64,000 bases of DNA from Porphyrobacter sp. CACIAM 03H1 (GCF_002215495.1 NZ_CP021378.1:642417-706416), one strand, 5' to 3'; counted from the stretch's first letter, positions 52,233-62,775 are shown. Numbers and translations are program-made. Notes: a model not told the origin generated them from the letters alone.

Positions 52233-53549
52233 TCAGACCACCGCAGGCTGCATCATCCGCGCGCGCACCTGTGCGCGCAGCACCCAGATCAGCCAGGCGC
52301 AGGCCGTCACCATCGTCCCGATCCCGATCAGCCCGGCATCGAAGCTCCCGGTCGAATCTGCCAGCGCCCCCCAGGCGAAGGGCGAGACGAAGGCGCCGAT
52401 CTGGGCCATGGTGTTGATCGCCGCGGCCCCCACTGCCAGCTCGCTCTGGGAAAGCGTCTCGGGCCAGGCCGAGGACAGCAGCATCGGCACGCTCGGCGCG
52501 GTGGCGGCGAAGGCGAGGAAGGCCAGCGCCACCACCGGCGGCGATCCCGACAGGGCGATCACGAAGAAGGCGGCGGCGATGATCGCCGCGCACCAGAAGG
52601 CGTAGAAGAACCGGTCGCTCCGGCGGTCCGCGACCTGGCCGAGCGCGAGCATCAGTATCACCCCGAGCACCCCGCCCGCGCTCACCATCCACCCCGCCGT
52701 CGCCTGCCCCATCCCCGCCGCCTCGGCGAGGATCATCGGCACCGAGAGGGTGAAGGTGATGTTCGCCCCGATCACCAGAAAGCCGATGGTGCCGTTCATC
52801 AGCACCCGGGGATGGCGCAGGACGGCAAGGATGCTGTGCCGGGCGGGCGCGCCGATCAGCCGCTGTTCGCGGGCGAGCTCCTCCTCGATCCAGTCGCGTT
52901 CGTCCGGGGTCAGCCAGGTCACGCTGGCGGGGCGGTCGGGCAGCCAGACGAACACCGCGATCCCCACCAGCACCGTCGGCAGCCCCTGCGCGAGGAACAG
53001 CCATTGCCAGCCCGCCAGCCCCGCCATCCCGTCGAGCGACAGCAGCCAGCCCGACACCGCGCCCATCAGCAGCGAGGCGAGCGGCACGGCGATATAGAAG
53101 CGGCTGACCGCGCGGCTGCGGTGGCAGGGGGGAAACCAGCTCGAGAAATAGTAGATGACCCCGGGGTAGAACCCCGCCTCGGCCACCCCCAGCAGGAAGC
53201 GCAGGATGTAGAACTGCGAGGGGGTCTCGACGAACATCATGCCCGCCGACAGCAGCCCCCATGTCACCATGATCCGCGCGATCCACTGGCGCGCCCCGAA
53301 GCGCACCAGCAGGAGGTTGGAGGGGATCTCGAACAGCGCATAGCCGAGGAAGAACAGCCCGCCGCCGAGGCCATAGACCGTCGCGCTGAAGCCGAGATCG
53401 GCGTTCATGTCGGTCGCCGCGAAGCTGACGTTGACCCGGTCGAGATAGGCGAAGAGGTAGGCGACGAGGATCAGCGGGATGATCCGCCACAAGGCCTTGC
53501 GCATCGCCGAAGCGCCGATGGCCGCCCGTTCCTCGTCCCCTGCCGCCAT
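52233..53549 (-). CDS. MFS transporter, anion:cation symporter (phthalate permease) type
   Basis: A 438-residue 12-helix transporter of the ACS family. FAYLDRVNVSFAATDMN near the first loop and FALFEIPSNLLLVRFGARQW-like FEIPSNLLLVRFGARQWIAR are diagnostic, as is GVAEAGFYPGVIYYFSSWFP. It would import an organic anion such as a sugar acid or phthalate-like compound. ATG 53549 is preferred to an open frame reaching 53678. The cytosolic loop between helix 6 and 7 is typical length. Confidence 0.92.
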   Translation of the reverse strand: MAAGDEERAAIGASAMRKALWRIIPLILVAYLFAYLDRVNVSFAATDMNADLGFSATVYGLGGGLFFLGYALFEIPSNLLLVRFGARQWIARIMVTWGLLSAGMMFVETPSQFYILRFLLGVAEAGFYPGVIYYFSSWFPPCHRSRAVSRFYIAVPLASLLMGAVSGWLLSLDGMAGLAGWQWLFLAQGLPTVLVGIAVFVWLPDRPASVTWLTPDERDWIEEELAREQRLIGAPARHSILAVLRHPRVLMNGTIGFLVIGANITFTLSVPMILAEAAGMGQATAGWMVSAGGVLGVILMLALGQVADRRSDRFFYAFWCAAIIAAAFFVIALSGSPPVVALAFLAFAATAPSVPMLLSSAWPETLSQSELAVGAAAINTMAQIGAFVSPFAWGALADSTGSFDAGLIGIGTMVTACAWLIWVLRAQVRARMMQPAVV

Positions 53550-53727
53550 CGCTGTCCCCCGGGGCGGGAGACTAACCCATGTTAACCTGGTGCGCAATGA
53601 AGGGGAGCGGGCCACCCGCGGCGCCGGAAAGTGACGAAGGCTTAAGGGCTTGGGTGATATGCGAGCGGCAGTGAGCAATGTCCGCTATCAGCACGCGACA
53701 GCGGGCGGCAAATAAGGCAAGAGCCTC

Positions 53728-54288
53728 GTGAGCATTCCTGAACCGGCGAACCTGAGGCCCCATGATCTTGCCAAGGCAGAGATGGATGCATGGCGGGGGC
53801 GGTGCCTGAACATCTTCGCCCGCGCCGAGAAGGCGATCACTGAGACGCTGGCTCTGCTTCGCGAAACCGACCCTACGCTGCCATTCGAACCCCTCGCAGG
53901 TCAGCGCTTCAACACGCTGGACAAGATCGCACTGAGGTGCCCCGCTACAGGTGCGCAGCAGAAAGGCCTGCAAGATGCGCTGATAGCTTGGCGCGAGCTT
54001 GATGTCCTGCGCCCTTTCTTCTCCCATGGCATCGTCACCGAAATGATCGGGCGAACCGGGCAATGGCACATCCAACTCGATTTCATTGCGGTCAAGAAGG
54101 GGCAATGCCAGCCCCAAAGACTGAACTGGAGCAATGCGGAGGCGCTGGAATTCGAGGAGCGTCTCTATGGCACGTTCAAGCGGCTAACCAACCAACTCGG
54201 TCTGCTCCGCAAGCGCTCTGGATCCAACCAGAATTCGCTGGTCGCAACCGAACCAAAAAAGCCCGACCCCGGATCAAGTCCGGGGTGA
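53728..54288 (+). CDS. Unknown protein; C-terminus encoded by a repeat
   Basis: A 186-residue soluble protein that I cannot place. Start is GTG 53728, with AAGG upstream; no ATG fits. The sequence is mixed alpha/beta with LRPHDLAKAEMDAWRGRCLN and WHIQLDFIAVKKGQCQPQRL. Base composition is less GC-rich than neighbours, suggesting transfer. The last ten codons and stop come from a CCCCGGATCAAGTCCGGGGT element (54268-54287), so the original end may have been lost. HTH or nuclease motifs are not seen. Confidence 0.6.
   Translation: MSIPEPANLRPHDLAKAEMDAWRGRCLNIFARAEKAITETLALLRETDPTLPFEPLAGQRFNTLDKIALRCPATGAQQKGLQDALIAWRELDVLRPFFSHGIVTEMIGRTGQWHIQLDFIAVKKGQCQPQRLNWSNAEALEFEERLYGTFKRLTNQLGLLRKRSGSNQNSLVATEPKKPDPGSSPG
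54268..54288. repeat. CCCCGG-type palindrome
   Basis: CCCCGGATCAAGTCCGGGGT is an interrupted palindrome of the kind frequent as dispersed repeats in sphingomonad intergenic DNA. It contributes PDPGSSPG and the stop codon of the preceding gene. Confidence 0.7.
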
Positions 54289-54480
54289 CGAAGGGAGGGC
54301 CCTCAGCCCTTCCCTTTCGCCACAGCCGCGTCCCATTCGTCCCACGCGATGCTGCGGCTCGGCCAGGCGAGGCGCTTTCCTACTTCGGCAGCGAGGGGGT
54401 AGACCGTGCGCGGCTCTTTCGCATCGTGATCCCCCGCTCTGCCATGCGCACACGGCCACGCGGCCAGAAAACGCCGCGCA

Positions 54481-54576
54481 CAGTGTCAATTTCGCATTTT
54501 GCGATCAAAGCTATGAAATAGCAGAGGAAATCCTGTAGGATTGCGAAGTTTACAGTGTCAACTTTGTAAACTTCGC
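54481..54576. repeat. AT-rich island with direct and inverted repeats (possible element remnant)
   Basis: CAGTGTCAA occurs twice in the same orientation (54481, 54553). A perfect 12-bp inverted repeat GCGAAGTTTACA / TGTAAACTTCGC (54543-54554, 54565-54576) surrounds the second copy. Composition is far more AT-rich than flanking genes. It lies just past the fadD stop. A relic of a mobile element or a transcription-end hairpin are the two readings; no T-run follows the hairpin on the minus strand. Confidence 0.6.
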
Positions 54577-54586
54577 TCCCCGTACC

Positions 54587-56470
54587 TCACCCCCGATAGA
54601 GCCCGTCGATCCGCTCCTGATACCGCTCGCGGATCTTGTGGCGGCGGATCTTCATGCTCGGGGTCATTTCCTCGTTCTCGATGGTGAAAGCCTCGTCGGC
54701 GAAGGCGAACTGGCGGACCTTCTCGATCACCGACAGGTCCGCATTGGTCCGGTCGACCGCCGCGCGCACCGCGTTCCTGAAGGCGGGCAGGTCCTGCAGC
54801 GCCTTCATGTCGAACTTCTCGCCGTTGGCCCGCGCCCATTCGAGCGCCCATTCGGCATCGGGCACGATCAGCCCGACCACATAGGGGCGCTTGTCGCCGC
54901 TCACCATCGCCTGCGCGATCTCGGGCTGGAGCGTCAGCATCCCCTCGACCTTCTGCGGGGCGATGTTGTCGCCCTTGTCGTTGACGATCATGTCCTTCTT
55001 GCGGTCGGTGATGACGATCCGGCCCTTGGCGTCGAGGTGCCCGATGTCGCCGGTGTGGAGCCAGGGCAGGCCCGTCGGGTCGGCCGGATCGGCCTTCAGC
55101 GTGCGCGCGGTCTCGGCCTCGTTGCGCCAGTAGCCGTGCATGACGAGCTCGCCGCGCACGAGGATCTCCCCGTCCTCGGCGATCTTCACGTCGACGCCCC
55201 GGAGCGGCGGGCCGACGGTGTCCATCTTGAGCCCGACCTTGGGTCGGTTGCAGCTGATCACCGGCCCCGCTTCGGTCTGGCCGTAGCCCTGGAGCATGGT
55301 AAGGCCCATGGCGTCGAAGAAGTTGCCGACCTCGGGATTGAGCGGCGCCCCGCCCGACACCATCGCCTTGATCCGCCCGCCGAACTTCTGCCGGATCTTG
55401 GGCCGCAGGGTCTTCTCGACGAGGAAATCGAGCGGCCGGTCGCGCAGGCGCTTCTTGCCCTCCTTCGAGTGCTCGGCGATCTTCAACGCGCTATCCATCA
55501 TGAAATTGGCGACTTTGCCCTGCTTTTCGACCTGCTTCATGATCCGGGTGCGCAGCACCTCGAACAGGCGCGGGACGACGACCATGATGGTCGGGCGGGT
55601 CTCCTCGATGTTGCTGGCGAGCTTCTCGAGGCCTTCGGAATAGAAGATCTCCGCCCCGACGCCGATGGGCAGGTATTGTCCGCCCGAATGTTCGTAGGCG
55701 TGGGAGAGCGGCAGGAAGGACAGGAAGCGTTCGTCCTTGATGCCGAAATCCTCGATCAGCACCTCGGCCGCGCCCGAGACGTTGCACAGGATCGCCCCGT
55801 GGTGCTGCATCACGCCGCGCGGGGCACCGCCGGTGCCGCTGGTGTAGATGAGGCAGGCGGTCTCCGAGCGTTCGATACGCCCGATCCGTTCGTCCACCGC
55901 GGCGCGGGCGGCGGCGGCATCGCCGGTCATGAGGGCGTCCCAGGCGTGATATTCGAAGCTGCCCGATTGCTGGCGCTTGAGGTTCTCGATGCCGATGACG
56001 TGCTCGACGAGGCCGGTCTGGCCGATCGCGCCGACCAGCGGGGCGAGCAGCTTCTCGTTGGAGACGAACACCGCCCGCGCGCCCGAATTGTCGAGGATGT
56101 GGGCGTGGTCGCGGCGGGTGTTGGTGGTGTAGGTCGGCACGGTGATGCACCCCGCCGCCATGATCGCGAGGTCCGCGATGCACCATTCGGGCCGGTTCTC
56201 GCTGACCAGCGCCACGCGGTCGCCGTCCTCCAGCCCCATGCGGCGCAGGCTTTCCGCGAGCAGGCAGACCTGCTCTGCGGCCGAGCGCCAGGACTGGGTC
56301 ACCCATTGCCCGCCCGCCTTGTGGCCGAGGAAGGGCGCATCGCCCTTTTCATCGGCGCGCTTGAGGAACAGCTCGACGAGGTTCTGGGCGTTGTCGATGT
56401 CCTGCAACATCGGGTGATCCGCGGGGTTGGCGATCCTGCGGGCGGCGTGGGGCACGGTGGGGGAATGCAC
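54587..56470 (-). CDS. fadD: Long-chain acyl-CoA synthetase (AMP-dependent)
   Basis: A 627-residue FAA1/FadD15-like ligase activating fatty acids to acyl-CoA. The P-loop-like A3 motif is IYTSGTGGAPRGVMQ; GYGQTEAGPVISCN, WLHTGDIGHLDAKGR and TDRKKDMIVNDKGDNIAP complete the family motifs. GTG 56470 is chosen because AGGAG lies nine bases upstream; a TTG two codons earlier is too close and the first ATG (56410) has no ribosome-binding site. Confidence 0.92.
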   Translation of the reverse strand: MHSPTVPHAARRIANPADHPMLQDIDNAQNLVELFLKRADEKGDAPFLGHKAGGQWVTQSWRSAAEQVCLLAESLRRMGLEDGDRVALVSENRPEWCIADLAIMAAGCITVPTYTTNTRRDHAHILDNSGARAVFVSNEKLLAPLVGAIGQTGLVEHVIGIENLKRQQSGSFEYHAWDALMTGDAAAARAAVDERIGRIERSETACLIYTSGTGGAPRGVMQHHGAILCNVSGAAEVLIEDFGIKDERFLSFLPLSHAYEHSGGQYLPIGVGAEIFYSEGLEKLASNIEETRPTIMVVVPRLFEVLRTRIMKQVEKQGKVANFMMDSALKIAEHSKEGKKRLRDRPLDFLVEKTLRPKIRQKFGGRIKAMVSGGAPLNPEVGNFFDAMGLTMLQGYGQTEAGPVISCNRPKVGLKMDTVGPPLRGVDVKIAEDGEILVRGELVMHGYWRNEAETARTLKADPADPTGLPWLHTGDIGHLDAKGRIVITDRKKDMIVNDKGDNIAPQKVEGMLTLQPEIAQAMVSGDKRPYVVGLIVPDAEWALEWARANGEKFDMKALQDLPAFRNAVRAAVDRTNADLSVIEKVRQFAFADEAFTIENEEMTPSMKIRRHKIRERYQERIDGLYRG

Positions 56471-56601
56471 TGGCAAAGGCTCCTGATCCCTTCGAACTTA
56501 TCCTTCGCAGGTTCAGGTGCGACCCGCGTGTGACGCGCAGATTAGAAGGTCAAATCCGTAGCGGCAAGCACCGGCAATGCGGCTGCCCACCGCGCCGGGA
56601 A

Positions 56602-58320
56602 TCAGGGCGTCACCACGCTCACGAGGCGCGGCTCGGTCGCCACCTCCCAGGTGCCGTCGGCCCGTCGCCCGAGGGCGTTGGCCTTGATCGGCGCGGGGCC
56701 CACCCGGATGCCCTTGTGGCCGAGCGCCTCGAGGTCGCCCTTCATTGCCTCGAGCGCGCTGCCTTCCTCGATCAGCAGCATGTCGCCGAAGGACATGGCG
56801 AAGGGCAGGGCCAGCGCCTCCTGCGCCCGCAGTCCGAAATCGAGCACCCCGATGATGCCGCGCGCGACGGACACCGGGATCGTCGGCCCGCCCGCCGCCC
56901 CGATCACCAGCACGACCTTGCCATCGGCATCGTAGACGATGGTCGGCGCCATCGAGGAGCGCGGGCGCTTGCCGCCCTCGACCCGGTTGGCGACGGGCTT
57001 GCCGTCCGCGACCGGCGTCAGGGTGAAGTCGGTCAGCTCGTTGTTGAGATAGAAGCCGCGCCAGTGCAGCCCCGACCCGAAGGCGCCTTCGATGGTCGAG
57101 GTGTAGCTGACCGCATTGCCCGCCGCGTCGACGACGGAGAAGTGGGTGGTGCCGTTCTCCGGCTCCTCCGGCCCGTCGCCGCGTGCGAGCGGGGCGCCGG
57201 GGGGCACGCCCGCCTCGACCTTCGCGCGCCGCGCCGCCGGATCGATCAGCGCCGAGCGGGTGGCGAGGTAGCCCGGATCGACCAGCCCGGCGACAGGCAC
57301 CTCGACGAAATCGGCATCGCCCGAATAGAGCTCGCGGTCGGCATAGGCGAGGCGCTGGCTCTCGATGAAGAGGTGCCAGAACCGGGGGCTGTCCGGTCCC
57401 AGCGCGGCAAGGTCGAAGCGTTCGAGCTGGCCGAGCATCTGCGCGACCGCGATCCCGCCCGAGGACGGCGGCCCCATCCCGCAGACCCGGTAGACGCGGT
57501 AACGGGCGCAGACCGGCGGACGTTCCTTCGCGGCATAGCCGGTGACGTCGGCGGCGGTCATCCGCCCGTCCTGCGGGGTGGCGGCGGCGACATGGGCGGC
57601 GAACGCTGCGGCCGGCGCGGGGCCGTAGAGCGCCTCGGGCCCCTTCGCGGCGAGGGCGCGGAAGGTCTCGGCCAGCAGCGGCACCTTGACGGTCGCCCCC
57701 ACCGGGAGCGGCTCCCCGTCGGGGCCGAAGAACACGGCGCGCGCCTCGTCGGACTTGTCGGCGCGGCCCTTGTTGCCCTTGAGCGATTCGTGGAGGCGCG
57801 GGTTCATCACGAACCCCTTCTCGGCGAGCGCGATGGCGGGGGCGAACAGCTTCGCCCAGGGCAGCTTGCCGTGTGCGGCGTGGGCCTTCGCCGCGAGCGC
57901 GACATTGCCCGGCACCCCGACGCTGAGGCCCGAGAACACCCGCTGGTCGCGGCCGAGCACCTTTCCGGTCTCGTCGAGGAAGCGGGTGGGTGTAGCGGCG
58001 GCAGGGGCCGTCTCGCGGCCGTCATAGGTGACGAGCGCCCCCGTCTGCGCATCGGCGCGCACGAGGAAGCCGCCACCGCCGATGCCGGAGCTCTGCGGTT
58101 CGACCACGGTCAGCGCCAGCATCACCGCGATCGCGGCATCGACCGCCGAGCCGCCCTCGGCGAGGATCGTCTCGCCTGCCGCGGTGGCGCGGGGATCGGC
58201 GCTGCTGACGGCGCCGGTCCGGGCAGGGGCCGCGGCCGTCGCGGGCGTGGCGGTCTGGGTCGCGGCGCAGCCCGAAAGGGCAAGGGCCAGCGGGGCGATC
58301 AGAGCGGGAAGGAAGCGCAT
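56602..58320 (-). CDS. ggt: Gamma-glutamyltransferase
   Basis: A 572-residue Ntn hydrolase cleaving glutathione. The autocleavage Thr is Thr391 in ENGTTHFSVVD; upstream DGRETAP and downstream GGKRPRSSMAPTIV motifs are present. The N-terminus is a lipoprotein signal (ALALSGC), so it should be membrane-anchored, unlike the soluble periplasmic E. coli enzyme. The gene follows pyrD by 11 bases on the same strand, but no functional link is evident. Confidence 0.94.
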   Translation of the reverse strand: MRFLPALIAPLALALSGCAATQTATPATAAAPARTGAVSSADPRATAAGETILAEGGSAVDAAIAVMLALTVVEPQSSGIGGGGFLVRADAQTGALVTYDGRETAPAAATPTRFLDETGKVLGRDQRVFSGLSVGVPGNVALAAKAHAAHGKLPWAKLFAPAIALAEKGFVMNPRLHESLKGNKGRADKSDEARAVFFGPDGEPLPVGATVKVPLLAETFRALAAKGPEALYGPAPAAAFAAHVAAATPQDGRMTAADVTGYAAKERPPVCARYRVYRVCGMGPPSSGGIAVAQMLGQLERFDLAALGPDSPRFWHLFIESQRLAYADRELYSGDADFVEVPVAGLVDPGYLATRSALIDPAARRAKVEAGVPPGAPLARGDGPEEPENGTTHFSVVDAAGNAVSYTSTIEGAFGSGLHWRGFYLNNELTDFTLTPVADGKPVANRVEGGKRPRSSMAPTIVYDADGKVVLVIGAAGGPTIPVSVARGIIGVLDFGLRAQEALALPFAMSFGDMLLIEEGSALEAMKGDLEALGHKGIRVGPAPIKANALGRRADGTWEVATEPRLVSVVTP

Positions 58321-58331
58321 GGCCGAGGGTG

Positions 58332-59366
58332 CTATTCGCTTCCCACCGCTTCGGCAATGCTCGCAAAGCCGTCGCGCCGCATCAGCGCCTTGAGCCCGCG
58401 CGCGATCCGCGCGCCGAGGCCGGGGCCTTCATAGACCATCGCCGAATAGAGCTGCACGAGGCTTGCCCCGGCACGGATGCGCTCCCAGGCGTGCTCGGCG
58501 GTGGCAATGCCGCCGACGCCGACCAGCGGAATCGCGCCGCCTGTCGCCTTGCGGAAATCGCGCAACCGCTGGGTGGCAAGCGCGCGCAGCGGCGCGCCAG
58601 ACAGGCCGCCGGTCTCCCCCGCATGGGCCGAACGCAGCGCGGGGCGCGAGATCGTGGTGTTCGACACGACCAGCGCGCCCAATCGCTTCTCGATGGCGAT
58701 GCGGGCGATGGCGTCGATGTCTGCCGGTTCGAGATCCGGCGCGACCTTGAGGAAGATCGGCGGCGTGCCGCCCGCCGCGTCGCGCGCGGCGATCACGGCA
58801 TCGAGCAGGCCGGTCAAGGCGCCCTCGTCCTGCAGCGCGCGCAGGCCCGGGGTGTTGGGGCTGGAGATATTGACGCACAGGTAGCTGGCGACGGGGGTCA
58901 TGTGGCTGGCCATCACCGCATAGTCGGCGATCCGATCGGCCGAATCCTTGTTCGCGCCGATGTTCACCCCGACGATGCCGGGGCGTCCGGACCGTGCCCT
59001 CAGCCGGGCGAGCGCCGCCTCGGCCCCGCCGTTGTTGAACCCCATGCGGTTGATGACGGCATCATCCTCGACCAGCCGGAACAGGCGCGGTTTCGGATTG
59101 CCTGCCTGCGGGAGCGGCGTGATCGAGCCCACTTCGGCAAAGCCGAAGCCGAGCCCCAGCAGCGCGTCGGGCACTTCGGCATCCTTGTCGAACCCGGCGG
59201 CAACACCGACCGGATTGGGGAAGGCGAGCCCGGCCACGTCGACTGCCAGCGGCCCGGCCGAGGCGGGCGCGCGCTGCGGCAGCGCGGCCAGCGCGCGGAT
59301 CGCCAGCCGGTGTCCGATTTCGGAATCGAGCGCGAAAATCGCGGGTCTGATCAAGCGGAACAGCAT
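58332..59366 (-). CDS. pyrD: Dihydroorotate dehydrogenase (quinone), class 2
   Basis: A 344-residue FMN enzyme oxidising dihydroorotate in pyrimidine synthesis, with electrons to quinone. The N-terminal helix region (LFRLIRPAIFALDSEIGHRL) is the membrane association domain of class 2. FPNPVGVAAGFDKDAE, GFGFAEVGSITPLPQAGNPK, CVNISSPNTPGLR (catalytic Ser) and LVGVGGI are present. ATG 59366 gives standard length; the frame reaches 59510 upstream. Confidence 0.95.
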   Translation of the reverse strand: MLFRLIRPAIFALDSEIGHRLAIRALAALPQRAPASAGPLAVDVAGLAFPNPVGVAAGFDKDAEVPDALLGLGFGFAEVGSITPLPQAGNPKPRLFRLVEDDAVINRMGFNNGGAEAALARLRARSGRPGIVGVNIGANKDSADRIADYAVMASHMTPVASYLCVNISSPNTPGLRALQDEGALTGLLDAVIAARDAAGGTPPIFLKVAPDLEPADIDAIARIAIEKRLGALVVSNTTISRPALRSAHAGETGGLSGAPLRALATQRLRDFRKATGGAIPLVGVGGIATAEHAWERIRAGASLVQLYSAMVYEGPGLGARIARGLKALMRRDGFASIAEAVGSE

Positions 59367-59445
59367 CGTTCCTGCGCCTATGCGAGAGCGCCCTCCGTGT
59401 CGAGCGCTGGCGCCGCGCGGGGCCCCTGCGGAGTTGTCGCTTGCA

Positions 59446-59566
59446 TACAATCCTGCCTGCGAATCCAAGGCTATTGCCCCTCTTGCGACCCGAAGGGCTC
59501 GGAGCAGCATTGCAAAGAGTTCCTCAACTTAATGGGCGGCGTCCCCAAGGGCCGCCGCCCTTTTTT
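59446..59566 (+). ncRNA. Candidate small RNA with TACAAT box and intrinsic terminator
   Basis: In the 340-base gap between pyrD and the AraC-type gene the plus strand has TACAAT (59446-59451) as a -10 element without a clear -35, and about 80 bases later a strong terminator (59534-59566). The predicted transcript of about 110 nt, from near 59457, has no convincing ORF and includes an unpaired CTCCTCAACTT-like stretch just before the terminator. An attenuated leader of the AraC-type gene is an alternative; that gene starts 140 bases after the terminator. Confidence 0.4.
59534..59566 (+). terminator. Rho-independent terminator
   Basis: GGGCGGC (59534-59540) pairs with GCCGCCC (59554-59560), followed by TTTTTT (59561-59566). 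Orientation is plus only. Confidence 0.85.
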
Positions 59567-59706
59567 GCGTCTGCCCCGCTGCGGACACGCATCACACCCC
59601 CCTCGACAAACACGGACAAGTTGCGCATTGAGACCGAAACGGTGCGGTTTCGCGCTGTGGGTCGCACCAAACCAGAACAGGGGGCCCCGAAGACCCGGGG
59701 AGAGGT

Positions 59707-60573
59707 TTGTTGCAGTTCGATGCGAGGATGATGCTACCCTCGGCCGACCGCGCCGAGTTCGTCCACACCTACTACATCATCGAAACCGGGAGCGAACCGG
59801 TCACCGAATCGATTCCGGCCTATTCGGCGCAGCTGATCGTCATGGTGCGCGGGCAGCTGACCTTCACCTTTGCCGACGGGCACAGTGCGCCCGCCTCCGG
59901 CGTCTTCATCAAGGCGCCGCAACTCAGGGCCGCGCAATGCGTGCTGGAGGGGCCGCTGCTGGAGATCGGCGCCTCGCTCACCCATGCCGCGTGGCAAAGG
60001 CTGGCGAACCTCCCCGCCGACACGGTGCACGACCGGCTGATCCCCGCCGCCGTGATCCTTTCGCCGGAGCAGCTCGGGCGGCTCGAGGCCGCCGCCGAGG
60101 CGTGCCGGGCGGGGCGCATCACCCCCGAGGATGTTTGCACCGCCATGGGCGACGTGATCGCCGCAGCCCCCTTCGCCCTCAGCGAGGACCACGCCGCCGT
60201 GGTGGGCGCGATCCAGCGCTGGCTGGCGAGCGGCTTCGATCCCGCGCTCGCCGATCTCTATGCGAGCGTCGATGTCTCGGAGCGGCAGGTGCAGCGCATC
60301 TGCCGGCGCTTTTTCGGCGTGCCGCCCGCGCAGGTGCTCAAACGGTTCCGTGCGCTCCGGGCGGCGATGGTGCTCTCGCAGCCGGGCCTCAGCCAGGAGC
60401 TGCACGACGAGTTGATGGCGACCTATTTCGATCAGGCGCACCTCATCCACGACATCCGGCGCTACACCGGACGCACGCCCACCCAGCTGCGCCAGCGCAG
60501 CCTGATGACCGGCCTGCTTCAGCCGGCAGGCCACGGGGCCGCGGGTGCCGTGCTGACCCCGCCGACCGGCTAG
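59707..60573 (+). CDS. AraC-family transcriptional regulator
   Basis: A 288-residue regulator. An N-terminal cupin-like sensor (about 1-150, VESIPAYSAQLIVMVRGQLT in outline) precedes an HTH_18 domain (about 175-270) with ASVDVSERQVQRICRRFFGV and YFDQAHLIHDIRRYTGRTPT, the two-helix AraC signature. Start is uncertain: two TTG codons (59707, 59710) follow GGGGAGAGG, whereas ATG 59728 and 59731 lie too near GAGG. Targets unknown. Confidence 0.85.
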   Translation: MLQFDARMMLPSADRAEFVHTYYIIETGSEPVTESIPAYSAQLIVMVRGQLTFTFADGHSAPASGVFIKAPQLRAAQCVLEGPLLEIGASLTHAAWQRLANLPADTVHDRLIPAAVILSPEQLGRLEAAAEACRAGRITPEDVCTAMGDVIAAAPFALSEDHAAVVGAIQRWLASGFDPALADLYASVDVSERQVQRICRRFFGVPPAQVLKRFRALRAAMVLSQPGLSQELHDELMATYFDQAHLIHDIRRYTGRTPTQLRQRSLMTGLLQPAGHGAAGAVLTPPTG

Positions 60574-60603
60574 GCCGCGCGCCGCAGCCGGTTTGGCGGT
60601 TGT

Positions 60604-60654
60604 AATGCGAGCGCATTGCTCCTAATTGCAATTCGGACTGATTCCGTCCGAATT
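60604..60654 (+). promoter_or_regulatory. Operator palindromes upstream of the suf regulator
   Basis: A perfect palindrome with 9-bp arms (AATTCGGAC at 60630-60638, GTCCGAATT at 60646-60654, 7-base spacer) ends 14 bases before the rrf2 start. Upstream lie AATGCG-AG-CGCATT (60604-60617) and AATTGCAATT (60624-60633). Likely autoregulation by the Rrf2 protein and/or iron-dependent control of the suf operon. Confidence 0.65.
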
Positions 60655-60668
60655 GAGAACCGCTCGCA

Positions 60669-61099
60669 ATGCGTCTGTCGAACCTTGCCGATTATGCCGT
60701 CATCACGATGTGCCAGGCCGCGCTCCATTGCGGCAACGGCCGGGTGAGTGCGGCGGAGCTTGCGACCGAGACCGGCCTGCCGGTGCCGACGGTGCAGAAG
60801 CTGGTCTCCAAGCTCACCGCCGCGGGCCTGCTGCGCTCCGTGCGCGGCGCCCACGGGGGCCTCCAGCTCGGGCGTCCGGCGGCGGCGATCACGGTGGCCG
60901 ACATCGTCGAGGCGATCGAGGGCCGCATCGCGCTCACCGCCTGCATCGACCACGCGCCGTGCGATTTCGAGAGCGGGTGCAACATGAAGCCGCACTGGCC
61001 GATCATCAACAACGCGCTGCGCGGGGCGCTGGCGGGGATCACGCTGGCCCAGCTGCGCGGCCCTGTCGCATCTGCGACGACCCCCGAGGACCATCTGGC

Positions 61100-61103
<4 letters not shown>
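60669..61103 (+). CDS. Rrf2-family Fe-S-responsive regulator of the suf operon (IscR/SufR-like)
   Basis: A 144-residue Rrf2 protein. The winged helix (about 1-75) has the family opening [19 protein letters not shown] and [20 protein letters not shown]. Three cysteines, Cys92, Cys98 and Cys104 ([14 protein letters not shown]), are placed as the [2Fe-2S] ligands of IscR. It senses Fe-S status and represses or induces suf. The stop overlaps the sufB start (ATGA). A strong palindrome precedes it. Confidence 0.94.
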
Positions 61104-62580
<1,477 letters not shown>

Positions 62581-62581
<1 letters not shown>

Positions 62582-62775
62582 TGAAGCTGATAGCGGTGCA
62601 CCCAGAAATGCTTGACGAGGTGGGAGCCTGGTTGGGTGAGCAGGATTATCCTTATGATGACTGGGAGTACTGCTCTGTGGGTTGGTGCAGAAGAGTTCGT
62701 CCAGAAGACGTTAACCTGCTTCTCTTGACGTTCCAATGTGACAAGATTCCAGTCCCGGTCCGAGTAATTCAATGA
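62581..62775 (+). CDS. Small AT-rich gene inside the suf operon (64 aa), unknown
   Basis: A 64-residue protein beginning MKLIAVHPEMLDEVGAWLGE and ending LTFQCDKIPVPVRVIQ. It has three cysteines (CSVGWC and FQC), several aromatic residues (DYPYDDWEYC) and no signal or clear family. It starts at the sufB stop (TGATG) and its stop overlaps the DUF559 start (ATGA), so it is in a coupled position. Codon use (AGA, GTT, CCT, CTT) is unlike all neighbours, indicating recent insertion or transfer. A real protein is likely but not certain. Confidence 0.6.
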
